Below, piece by piece: positions 43,376 to 51,186 of a DNA stretch of 64,000 nt. Numbering within the stretch: position 1 is the first letter of the stretch; each line of letters begins with the position of its first letter. The position numbers were made by a program, and so were the translations under genes. The notes beneath the pieces are model-generated. The model had not been told where the DNA came from. It made no database searches and saw only the letters and a program-made list of their open reading frames with translations. The DNA comes from Acidimicrobiia bacterium (GTDB lineage: Bacteria > Actinomycetota > Acidimicrobiia > Spongiisociales > Spongiisociaceae): NCBI GenBank assembly GCA_009841105.1, contig VXMM01000054.1, positions 1-64,000 of the forward strand, in the 5' to 3' direction.

Positions 43376-44539
43376 GTGGATTTCGGTTTCACGGAGGAAC
43401 AAGAGCTCTTTCGTAGCTCAGTGCGGGACTGGGTGGACAACGAGATACCCAAGGACTATGCCAACCGCCTCGAACAGCAGGAGTACGAGTTCCCCCACGA
43501 GCTGTGGGACAAGTTCACCGAGGCGGGGTTCCATGGGATCGGCATCGACGAGAAATATGGCGGTCAGGGCGGAGACATCATCAGCCAGATGATTCTCTGT
43601 CGCGAGCTGGCGCGTTCCCTGGCAGGCTTGACGTGGGTGTGGGGCATCTCTTCGTTCTCCGGGGCCAAGTCGGTCGGGCTCTATGGCTCGGAGCAGCAGA
43701 AGCGGAAAATCCTTCCCCGACTCGCCAGAGGCGAGGTCAAGTTTGCCATCGCATACACGGAGCCTGCGGGCGGCACCGACCTGCTCGGCGCCATGACAAC
43801 GACCGCGGTCAGGAGCGGCGACGGATGGGTGATCAACGGCCAGAAGATCTGGTCCACCGCGGCCCACGTTGCCGACTACCTGCTGCTACTGGCACGCACC
43901 GAGCCCGTCACCACCAAGAAGAGCGCCGGTACCACTGTGTTCCTGGTGCCTGCGAAACAGGACGGCGTGACTACCCGCCAGATCCCGAAGATCGGAATGC
44001 GCTCGGTCGGGTCATGCGAGGTGTGGCTCGACGACGCGTGGGTGCCCGACGAGTTGGTTCTCGGCGAGCCGGGGAACGGGTTCAAGCAGAGCCTCGGAAC
44101 GCTGAACAACGAACGGATCATGCTGGCCGCGCTCTGTGTCGGGATCATCGACGGCGTGCTGGAAGACGCCCTGGATTACTTGGCGGCCCGGGAGGCGTTC
44201 GGCAAGAGGCTGGAGCAAATGCAAGTTCTCCAGCACTACATCGCAGACATGAAGATGATGCAGTCCCAGGCCGAGCTCATGACATTCAATGCGGCCTGGC
44301 GCCAATCCGAGGGCCTCGAATGTGGCCTCGAATCCAACATGGCCAAGGTCGTGACTTCGGAGAACGCGGGCAAGTGTGCCGACCTCGCCCTGCAGATGTT
44401 TGGAGGGATGGGGTATGCGTACGAGACCAACCCTCAGCGCTACTGGAGGGACGCAAGGCTCTACCGCATAGGCCCTATCGCCAACGAGATGGCGAGGAAT
44501 TCCATCGCCGAGGCTCTTGGAATGCCAAGGTCTTTCTAG
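43376..44539 (+). CDS. Acyl-CoA dehydrogenase 2
   Basis: 387-residue ACAD. FAIAYTEPAGGTDLLGAM is the FAD-contact block, LGTLNNERIMLAALCVGI begins the C-terminal domain and QMFGGMGYAYETNPQRYWRDA ends it. GTG start with AAGGAAGG 5 nt upstream. Preceded by a candidate TetR-type operator and followed by an SDR, consistent with a beta-oxidation-like operon. Only moderately related to the ACAD at 23.3 kb. Confidence 0.93.
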   Translation: MDFGFTEEQELFRSSVRDWVDNEIPKDYANRLEQQEYEFPHELWDKFTEAGFHGIGIDEKYGGQGGDIISQMILCRELARSLAGLTWVWGISSFSGAKSVGLYGSEQQKRKILPRLARGEVKFAIAYTEPAGGTDLLGAMTTTAVRSGDGWVINGQKIWSTAAHVADYLLLLARTEPVTTKKSAGTTVFLVPAKQDGVTTRQIPKIGMRSVGSCEVWLDDAWVPDELVLGEPGNGFKQSLGTLNNERIMLAALCVGIIDGVLEDALDYLAAREAFGKRLEQMQVLQHYIADMKMMQSQAELMTFNAAWRQSEGLECGLESNMAKVVTSENAGKCADLALQMFGGMGYAYETNPQRYWRDARLYRIGPIANEMARNSIAEALGMPRSF

Positions 44540-44596
44540 GGCGTGTTCACGCTATGCGCGCTCGTTTGTTATCGCGGGTCCCGTGGACCGACCACG
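44536..44596 (+). repeat. Family 1 element with leader and deleted body
   Basis: CTAGGGCGTGTTCACGCTAT to GTCCCGTGG is the leader; then GTGG is joined directly to ACCGACCACG, which is the final arm of the closing stem. So the whole interior of the body is missing and only parts of the two complementary arms remain. It begins inside the acyl-CoA dehydrogenase stop codon (TAG). Confidence 0.65.
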
Positions 44597-44605
44597 TTCT
44601 AAACG

Positions 44606-45406
44606 ATGAGCAGAGGCCTCGACGGGAGGGTGGCGTTGATCACCGGTGGCGGGCGAGGTATCGGATTGAGCATCGCGTTGCGCCTCGCCTCGGAAGGTTG
44701 CAAGGTCGTGGTCAACGACCGCGATGCCGACCTGGCCCGCCGAACCGCGGATGAGGCAAGGCGATCCGGAGGGACGGCCGGCGATGTGGGTGGCAGCGTT
44801 ACCGACCCTGCAGATACCGAGGCGATGGTCGCCGCTGCAGCCGAGCTATTCGGCGGACTCGACATCGTCGTCAACAATGCCGGCCTGACCGCAGACGACT
44901 GGCTTCATCGGATGTCGGACGAGAAGTGGGATCTCGTGATGGACGTGTGCCTCAACGGGACGTTCAACGTGTGCCGATCGGCGGCGAGGCTGCTTCGAAA
45001 GGACGCTCGCGAGATCCGCTATCACCGGAAAGTGGTGAACATCGTCTCGATCAACGGAGTCTACGGCGCCGCAGCCAACGTCAACTACTCGGCAGCGAAA
45101 GCCGGTGTCATCGGAGTCACCAAGTCCCTGGCTCGGGAGTGGGCAGGGCAGAAGATCAACGTCAACGCGATCGCGCCGGGGTACATCAAGGGCACCCGTC
45201 TCTCCGGTCCCCGCGACCACGCCGAGCGTTTCGGAATCCCCGCGGAGATGATTCCGCAGATCGAGGCACAGATTCCGATAGGGCGACCGGGACTCCCGGA
45301 GGATGTCGCGGCAGCGGTTGCCTTCCTGAGTTCGAGCGAATCGGACTATGTCACCGGCCAGGTGCTGGAGGTGCACGGCGGCCTCGAGTTCATTCAGTTG
45401 GTCTGA
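44606..45406 (+). CDS. Short-chain dehydrogenase/reductase 1
   Basis: 266-residue SDR. Cofactor motif TGGGRGIG (residues 14-21), NNAG near 92, catalytic Ser in VNIVSINGVYG and Y-x3-K in NYSAAKAG; C-terminal SDYVTGQVLEVHGG. Probably a 3-hydroxyacyl-CoA or alicyclic alcohol dehydrogenase in the surrounding operon (acyl-CoA dehydrogenase, SDR, CoA-transferase-like pair). Confidence 0.93.
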   Translation: MSRGLDGRVALITGGGRGIGLSIALRLASEGCKVVVNDRDADLARRTADEARRSGGTAGDVGGSVTDPADTEAMVAAAAELFGGLDIVVNNAGLTADDWLHRMSDEKWDLVMDVCLNGTFNVCRSAARLLRKDAREIRYHRKVVNIVSINGVYGAAANVNYSAAKAGVIGVTKSLAREWAGQKINVNAIAPGYIKGTRLSGPRDHAERFGIPAEMIPQIEAQIPIGRPGLPEDVAAAVAFLSSSESDYVTGQVLEVHGGLEFIQLV

Positions 45407-45455
45407 GCGCAGGCTCGCCACCGGGCCCCGAGACGTTCAAGGAGGGTGGGGATTG

Positions 45456-46349
45456 GTGGATAGCAAGGTAACAACGATCGATGAGGCGATCTCCACCCAT
45501 GTGCAGCACGGCGACGTTGTCGCATTGCAGAACATGGCTACCCAGGCGGCGCCGATGGCGGCGGTGCGTGAACTCATAAGACAGGAGAAGCGCGGCTTGG
45601 GGGTTGTGGTCCTGGTCGGGGGCATCGCCGTCGATTGGCTCTCCTTCGCAGGCGTCATGGACCGGCTGATCGGCGCCGCGGTGACGATGGAACAGTTCGG
45701 GCTGTGCCAGCGCTACCGCAAGGCTGTCGAGAGCGGCCGGGTGCGCGTCGAAGAGCTCTCCGAGACCGCACTGAACGCCCGCCTCGGCGCCGGCGCCCGG
45801 AACCTGCCATATCTTCCGACACGCGGCCTGATCGGAACCGATCTGATCAGACAGAACCCCGACAACCTGCGGTTGGTCGAGGATCCCTTCGGCGGTCCTG
45901 CGGTCGTGGCTTGCCGTGCCCTCGTTCCGGACGTCGCGCTCGTCCACGCCCACCGCGTCGACCCCGAAGGCAACGTGCAGTACAAACCGACCACCCTCTG
46001 GCCGGATATCGGGATCTTCCCGAAGGCCGCTAGGAAGGTCATCGTCACGGCCGAGGAGATCGTCCCATCCGACATTCTTCGACGCAGCCCCGACCGCACG
46101 GTGCTCCCCGGGTTCGTCGTGGACGCCGTAGTAGAGGTTCCGTACGGCGCCCACCCCACGTCGTTCTTCCCCGAATATCGCTACGACTCCGACTTCCACC
46201 TGGCGTGGGCAAAGGTGTCACGGGACGACGGCGCGGCACAGGATTTCCTCGACAAGCACGTACTCAGCCCGAGGTCTCAAGCCGAATACCTCAGCGCCGC
46301 CGGGGGTGCGGCGATGATGAGCCGCCTCCGTGGTGAGGAGGGCGCATGA
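45456..46349 (+). CDS. CoA-transferase family 1 / IpdA-like subunit A, copy 1
   Basis: 297-residue alpha subunit. The GTG at 45456 is preceded by AAGGAGGG 9 nt upstream (TTG at 45453 is possible). Family blocks: GDVVALQNMATQAAPMAAVRE, GIAVDWLSFAGVMDRLIG, LPYLPTRGLIGTDLI and HAHRVDPEGNVQ. It overlaps the beta subunit gene (ATGA). Resembles glutaconate CoA-transferase A and the IpdA subunit of the steroid ring-opening hydrolase. Confidence 0.88.
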   Translation: MDSKVTTIDEAISTHVQHGDVVALQNMATQAAPMAAVRELIRQEKRGLGVVVLVGGIAVDWLSFAGVMDRLIGAAVTMEQFGLCQRYRKAVESGRVRVEELSETALNARLGAGARNLPYLPTRGLIGTDLIRQNPDNLRLVEDPFGGPAVVACRALVPDVALVHAHRVDPEGNVQYKPTTLWPDIGIFPKAARKVIVTAEEIVPSDILRRSPDRTVLPGFVVDAVVEVPYGAHPTSFFPEYRYDSDFHLAWAKVSRDDGAAQDFLDKHVLSPRSQAEYLSAAGGAAMMSRLRGEEGA

Positions 46350-47161
46350 GCGGGAAGGCACACCAGGACGCGCGCCACTACACGGTCGACGAGTTGATGA
46401 TCAGCGTGCTCTCGAGCTTCTTCGAGGACGGCGATCAGGCATGCAACGGGATGGCGTCGTTCCTACCGGTGTGTGCCTTCATGCTGGCCCGACTCACGCA
46501 CGCTCCCGGCCTGGTGTGGTTGGCGTCGGCCACAGGTCTCGAACCGCGACCGGCGAAGGTGCCGGCTTCGACTCTCGAGTCGGAACTCTGGAGCGACTCG
46601 GTCATGTACATGGAGCAATACGGTGACTTCTGGAACTACGCCATGAACGGGAGATGGCTGCAGAAGTTCTGCGTGGGAGCCGCTCAGCTCGACATGTACG
46701 GCAACGCCAACAACTCGGTGATCGGTGCCGACTTTCACGCTCCGAAGGTACGTTTGCCCGGTACGGCAGGCCTCGGCGACATGGGATCGCTCGGCAAGCT
46801 CCTCTACTACTGGAACCCGAATCACAGCCCCCGCAGCCTCGTCGAGAAAGTCGATTTCGTCTCAGCGGCCGGGTATCTGGGCGGCGGTGACGAGCGCGAG
46901 GATCTGGGTCTGACGGGGGGGCCACAGGCGGTCGTCACCAACCTCGCCGTCCTCGACTTCGAGCCGGAGAGCAAGCGGATGCGCCTCAGGTCGGCCCACA
47001 GAGGCGTCACCGTGGACGACATACGCGCCGCCACCGGGTTCGAACTGGTTATCCCGACCGATGTGCCGACCACCCCGGAGCCGACCGACGACCAGGTACG
47101 CCTCATCCGTGAGGTCATCGACCCTGATGGGATGCGTAAGCGCGAGTTTCGAGCGTCCTGA
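46346..47161 (+). CDS. CoA-transferase family 1 / IpdB-like subunit B, copy 1
   Basis: 271-residue beta subunit with Y-T-V-DELMISVLSSFFEDGD, FLPVCAFMLARLTHAPGL, and the LVEKVDFVSAAGY and GGPQAVVTNLAVLDF blocks. The catalytic Glu of true CoA-transferases is expected in the LLYESG-like segment after HAPGL; here it reads VWLASATG, without Glu. As in mycobacterial IpdAB, this points to a C-C hydrolase/ring-opening role rather than CoA transfer. Confidence 0.85.
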   Translation: MSGKAHQDARHYTVDELMISVLSSFFEDGDQACNGMASFLPVCAFMLARLTHAPGLVWLASATGLEPRPAKVPASTLESELWSDSVMYMEQYGDFWNYAMNGRWLQKFCVGAAQLDMYGNANNSVIGADFHAPKVRLPGTAGLGDMGSLGKLLYYWNPNHSPRSLVEKVDFVSAAGYLGGGDEREDLGLTGGPQAVVTNLAVLDFEPESKRMRLRSAHRGVTVDDIRAATGFELVIPTDVPTTPEPTDDQVRLIREVIDPDGMRKREFRAS

Positions 47162-47174
47162 CCTGGGGGCATGG

Positions 47175-47939
47175 CTATCCGACAGCACCTGCCCCATGTG
47201 TGGGCTGACCGCGTGATGCCGCGATGCCGGCAGCTCCCGCATGCCACGCTGCCAATCCTCCGAAAGGCACCGCCGTGGCAACCGCCTCCGCCAGTTCGGT
47301 GTCCGACGCGCCCTCCTTTCGGGCGGCGGCTGCATGCGCAGCGACGAAATCCGGCTCGAGCAGCGAGCTGTTGATGGCCACGAGCAAGAGCTCGGTGTGC
47401 AACGGGCTGAGTCCGGTGTCACGCAATCCCGAACGTCGTAGTAACAGGTGACCTTCGAGAGCGCGGGGGACCTCATCGGCCAGCAGCCGGATACGGTCGG
47501 GCACCGTTCCGTACACGGACGCGGCATATGCCTTCGCCTCGTCGACACTCACCCTGCCCGCCAGCGGCTCGCTCGTTCCGGCTCGGCAGCGAGGAACCAG
47601 CTGATCGGCCGCGGCGATGAGCCTCCGGTAGGGTGGAATCCCGCGTGAGACCAGAAGGGTTAGCGCGGCGCCATCGGCCTGGTCCCTGCTCAAGCCTGAT
47701 GCGAACGCCTGCTCCAGGCATGCGGAGCTCAAATCGTCTTCCAGCTTGACGGATCCGATGGCTGCCATGTAGAGCCACTTGACCGAGGCCGGCAACGAAC
47801 CGGCGCCGGTTGCGGCGTCGGTGAGTCTGGCGAGCCCTTCGGCGGCGACCGGATGGGCCGCGACGAGGCCATCGAGCCAGTCCGGGGAACCCAACCACGT
47901 TTGCAGCCGATCGGGGCCCGCGGGCGATGTCGCCTCCAT
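47175..47939 (-). CDS. Double CMD-fold protein
   Basis: 254-residue protein with two AhpD/CMD-like halves: an N-terminal half with VKWLYMAAIGSVKLEDDLSS and a C-terminal half with TELLLVAINSSLLEPDFVAAH. No C-x-x-C in either, so a peroxidase function is unlikely. ATG at 47939 follows AAAGGAGG closely; ATG at 47966 is possible. Divergent from SDR 2. Confidence 0.72.
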   Translation of the reverse strand: MEATSPAGPDRLQTWLGSPDWLDGLVAAHPVAAEGLARLTDAATGAGSLPASVKWLYMAAIGSVKLEDDLSSACLEQAFASGLSRDQADGAALTLLVSRGIPPYRRLIAAADQLVPRCRAGTSEPLAGRVSVDEAKAYAASVYGTVPDRIRLLADEVPRALEGHLLLRRSGLRDTGLSPLHTELLLVAINSSLLEPDFVAAHAAAARKEGASDTELAEAVATAVPFGGLAAWHAGAAGIAASRGQPTHGAGAVG

Positions 47940-48166
47940 CTTCCTCCTTTCGGGTCGACGGTTCATCTTCGCCGCCGCCTCCGAGACAAACCTACAGTCC
48001 TCGGATGGGAGGGTGCTGAAAGGAGACGGGAATGGGTTGGCCCGCGATGGCTTGACCTGGGGTTTCGTTGCTGACACTCGGGCCAACTGGACGTTTTTCA
48101 GTACCCTCCTCAGGCGAGGTCGATCGAGGGCTTACGATTTGGCAGTCCTCGAAGATGGGAGGGACC
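47940..48166. other. Divergent promoter region with imperfect direct repeat
   Basis: CAGTCCTCGGATGGGAGGG (47995-48013) recurs as CAGTCCTCGAAGATGGGAGGG (48143-48163); the second copy supplies the ribosome site of SDR 2. GAAAGGAGACGGGAATG at 48017-48033 is another ribosome-site/ATG combination with only a short frame, suggesting a duplicated or remodelled 5' region. Confidence 0.4.
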
Positions 48167-48898
48167 GTGGTACCGAAGAAGGCAGTCGTCACCGGCGCCG
48201 GCCGCGGAATCGGCATGGCCGTCGCCGAAGTTCTCGAAAGGGAGGGTTACGAGGTCTTCCGGCTCGACCTAGAGCCTGGTCCCGGGATATGGCAGTGCGA
48301 CGTAGCGGAGCCCACGGCCGTCGAACGAGCCGCTGCTGCGATCGGCCCCGTCGATGTTCTTGTTAACAACGCGGGCATCTGGCGGTTTGCGCCGCTGGAG
48401 CAAGTGGATCCGGCCGAATTCAAGAGCGTCCTCGACGTGAACTTGCGCGGAACGTTCCACTGCACCCGCTACTTCGGCGCCGCGATGCTGGGCAAGGGCG
48501 GGGTGATCATCAACGTGGCCTCGATCGCGGCATCCGTGGTCGGTTCGGGCGCGGGAGCCTATTCGGCCTCGAAGGCGGGTGTGGTGGCCTTGACCATGCA
48601 GACAGCCATCTCGTGGGGGCCTCGTGGCGTCAGGTGTAACGCGGTGGCCCCCGGTCTCATAACCACTCCCGGTACTGCCGACATCTACGACGACCCTGCG
48701 AGACGTGCGGCACGCGCCGCTGCCGTTCCCTCACGCCGGATCGGCACACCAGGAGATGTCGCCGGACTCATCGCCTTCCTCGCTTCCGACGCGGCTTCCT
48801 ACATAAACGGACAGACGATCTACGTCGATGGCGGGCTGAGTGCTGCGCTCCTCGAGCTACTACCTCGCCCCCCAGAACTGGAGGGGCTAGAGGATTAG
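48167..48898 (+). CDS. Short-chain dehydrogenase/reductase 2
   Basis: 243-residue SDR. TGAGRGIG cofactor motif, NNAG, catalytic INVASIAASVVG and YSASKAG with K, and a C-terminal SYINGQTIYVDGG. The GTG at 48167 has GGGAGGG directly upstream. NAD(P) specificity is unclear. It is followed by family 1 copy A. Confidence 0.92.
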   Translation: MVPKKAVVTGAGRGIGMAVAEVLEREGYEVFRLDLEPGPGIWQCDVAEPTAVERAAAAIGPVDVLVNNAGIWRFAPLEQVDPAEFKSVLDVNLRGTFHCTRYFGAAMLGKGGVIINVASIAASVVGSGAGAYSASKAGVVALTMQTAISWGPRGVRCNAVAPGLITTPGTADIYDDPARRAARAAAVPSRRIGTPGDVAGLIAFLASDAASYINGQTIYVDGGLSAALLELLPRPPELEGLED

Positions 48899-48915
48899 TT
48901 CCTGGTCCCTAGTTG

Positions 48916-49135
48916 CTAGGACGTGTTCACGCTATGAGCGTTCGTTTGTTATCGCGGGTCCCGTGGTCGGTCTGTGGGATGGCAGTGGGATGTGGCGCCG
49001 GCAGCGGCGTCTATGGCAAGGACTGCTGACGAAGGCGTACCCGCAGGGTACGTTGAGGAGGCAGGACGCAGCCAGGGGCGTCGATGGCGGTCCAGAGCAC
49101 GCCGACCGCCGCACAGACCGACCACGATCAACTAG
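48916..49135 (+). repeat. Dispersed element family 1, full copy with leader (copy A)
   Basis: Leader ACGTGTTCACGCTATGAGCG (48921-48940) continuing through TTCGTTTGTTATCGCGGGTC to the body. The closing stem 48963-48976 (GTGGTCGGTCTGTG) pairs perfectly with 49112-49125. CGTACCC (49037-49043) and GGGTACG (49047-49053) make a 7-bp hairpin before GTTGAGGAGGCAGGACGCAGC; AGAGCACGCC follows (49093-49102). GACGC/GCGTC (49064-49082) is a second stem. CTAG occurs at both outer ends (48916-48919 and 49132-49135), possibly a target duplication. Confidence 0.7.
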
Positions 49136-49502
49136 TTGATAGTCATTGCTTGGATGCCCAGTAAAGGCTGTGGAGCTTCCCCCGCCTGCTGTTTCACCGG
49201 GATCCTCGTCTCGGCGCGATGTGAGACCCAGACCACCTTCGGACTCTGGCGTGATCTATATCATGATAATCTATTGTTGACTACTAGCAACTACCAACTA
49301 CTGACCAGAGACCAATCACGTCCGGGGGCCTCCCGAACGGGGCCGCGCTAGACCGCGAAAAAGGCTGCCAGCCCGACCTGGCGGAGCTATGCAGGTATAT
49401 CCTGATGCAGACCCCGTCCCCCGCCTCCGAGCAGGTCACTCGACCCGCCCGAGTGCCGGACGGTACAACTGGGGCTTGGCGCGAAGCGCGGAAGGAGAGG
49501 TA
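49136..49502. other. Intergenic before the HMGL-like gene
   Basis: No gene seen. TATCATGATA (49258-49267) is a 10-bp palindrome in an AT-rich stretch, followed by low-complexity TTGACTACTAGCAACTACC text (49274 on), similar to 39.9 kb. Upstream of the next gene GCGGAAGGAGAGGTA gives its ribosome site. Confidence 0.4.
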
Positions 49503-50816
49503 GTGACGTTGCAGGACCATTCTTGGGGACCTTGGCACATACCACGCGAGTACTTCTCGGTACCGGCGTATTGGGATCCCGAGATCCAGGACGCAATCGC
49601 TGCCAAGGGCCGGTCGGTCAAGATCATCGACTGCACTCTCAGCGAGGGTGAGGACATGGTTGGCCGACACCTCTCGTGGGCGGCGCGCATTCGCCTGGCA
49701 CACCTGCTCGACGAACTCGGTGTCGGCGAGATCACGACTCCGATCGGCCTGTCACCGCGAGAGCTCAAGGATTGGGTGAGAGCCTGCAAGCGCGGAGGCA
49801 TCGAGACGCCCATCTGCGACAAGCTGATCGCCCACGTGCTGCCTCTCGAGCAGGGCGACTGGAAGAAGCGGTACGACAGTCACCTCGCATGCGAAGCGGA
49901 CACGTTCGTCACCTTCCCCTATTACCCGCAAATCAGCTACTGGAGCGACTTCACAAAGGGCCCGTTCACCAAGGATCAGGTGGTCGACGCGATCCACGAG
50001 ACCGTGAGCTACGGCGTGGGGAGAGACGCTCAGATCATCTTCAGCTTCCCCGACTCGTTCCGTCACAACGTCGAGACCATCAAACTGTTCTGCAAGGCAG
50101 GAGTGGACGCGGGCGCCATGGGCATCTACATCTACGACAGCCGGGGCCAGAGCAACCCGAGAGCCTCGTATCTCATCTGCCGCGAGATCAAGGAAACGAT
50201 CGGCGACGTGAGCCTGTACGTCCAGCATCACAACGACCTCGGCATGGCTACGGCGAACTCGCTCGCCGCTGCCGAAGCCGGCGCGGATTTCATCGACGCG
50301 GCGATGAATGGTGTCGGCGACCGCTCCGGGACCGCGGCCCTCGAAGAGGTCGCATGCGCACTCTATGCGTACGGCTGGGACCCCGGAGTGCGTCTCGACA
50401 AGCTGCTCCCGCTCGCCGATGAGGTCGAGAAGGCATTCGGCGGCAACATCAGCAATGCCATAAAGCCCATCATCGGCTGGCAGGCGAACATGGAGGAGGG
50501 ATACGGCCACCGCGACCCCGACGACCCGCCGGAGAGCCCGATGGCGATTGCCGGTGAGGTTCTGGGCAAACCGTTCGAAAGCGTGATAGGGCCGAACGTT
50601 TTCGGCAAGATCCACTACATCCAACCCGAGGGCCTGCACAAGCACAAGGAGATCATTGCCGACTTCATCGGAGAGCTCGGCTTCGAGTGCTCCGATGAAG
50701 ACCTCGAAGAGGTTAGGAACCGCACCAAGGACGCTCTTCTGGGCAGGGCCGAGGGTTATATCACCATCGGTGAGCTCAAGCTCATAGTGGAAGGGGTGCT
50801 GGGGGCCAGTGACTGA
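49503..50816 (+). CDS. HMGL-like (pyruvate carboxyltransferase-domain) enzyme
   Basis: 437-residue enzyme of the isopropylmalate/homocitrate synthase-HMG-CoA lyase family. The metal Asp is in KIIDCTLSEGEDMVG, and H-x-N is in QHHNDLGMATANSLAAAEAGA; DAAMNGVGDRSG is the family signature. The GTG at 49503 has AAGGAGAGG 4 nt upstream. It could be a 3-hydroxy-acyl-CoA lyase or a condensing enzyme; the C-terminal regulatory domain of LeuA is absent. Followed by a small dimeric-barrel gene overlapping by 8 nt. Confidence 0.85.
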   Translation: MTLQDHSWGPWHIPREYFSVPAYWDPEIQDAIAAKGRSVKIIDCTLSEGEDMVGRHLSWAARIRLAHLLDELGVGEITTPIGLSPRELKDWVRACKRGGIETPICDKLIAHVLPLEQGDWKKRYDSHLACEADTFVTFPYYPQISYWSDFTKGPFTKDQVVDAIHETVSYGVGRDAQIIFSFPDSFRHNVETIKLFCKAGVDAGAMGIYIYDSRGQSNPRASYLICREIKETIGDVSLYVQHHNDLGMATANSLAAAEAGADFIDAAMNGVGDRSGTAALEEVACALYAYGWDPGVRLDKLLPLADEVEKAFGGNISNAIKPIIGWQANMEEGYGHRDPDDPPESPMAIAGEVLGKPFESVIGPNVFGKIHYIQPEGLHKHKEIIADFIGELGFECSDEDLEEVRNRTKDALLGRAEGYITIGELKLIVEGVLGASD

Positions 50817-51126
50817 ATCGGGTGTGCCTCAGTACGTGATTCTGCATCAATACGGCGTGGATCCTGACGGTGACACCCGCCGGGAGTTGTGGCCTGAGTT
50901 CGTGCCGAAGCTGAAGGAGATTCCCGGGTTCGTGGCTGTCTACACGTTCGATGACCCGGACGCCCGAAAGGGTGTCAGCCTCACGTTCTGGGAAACCGAA
51001 GCCGCCGCTCAGGCCTACATCGACAGTGATGCCAGGCAGAAGCTCGACACCTTGGCTTCCGAGTTCCGACCGGCGACGAACCGCCGGATCCTGAGAATCC
51101 TTCAGGCAGATGATCCGCGCAAGTGA
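50809..51126 (+). CDS. Small EthD/ABM-like dimeric alpha-beta barrel protein
   Basis: 105-residue single-domain protein; PQYVILHQYGVDP, LKEIPGFVAVYTFDDP and SLTFWETEAAAQAYIDSDA are strands and helices of the ferredoxin-like dimeric barrel (ABM/EthD type). Family members are monooxygenases or stress/isomerase proteins. The GTG at 50809 overlaps the HMGL-like stop, so the two are coupled. Confidence 0.7.
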   Translation: MTESGVPQYVILHQYGVDPDGDTRRELWPEFVPKLKEIPGFVAVYTFDDPDARKGVSLTFWETEAAAQAYIDSDARQKLDTLASEFRPATNRRILRILQADDPRK

Positions 51127-51186
51127 GGGAGAGCGAATGGGAATGGATGCCGAAGAATCGGGAAACGAGGGAAGGAGACGACATTG

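Noticed and set aside
48961-49135. Family 1 element as a known RNA (SRP, RNase P, tmRNA, 6S) or riboswitch
   Set aside because: None of the hallmark sequences I know for these RNAs is present, and several copies per 50 kb at gene ends, not 5' leaders, does not fit a riboswitch.
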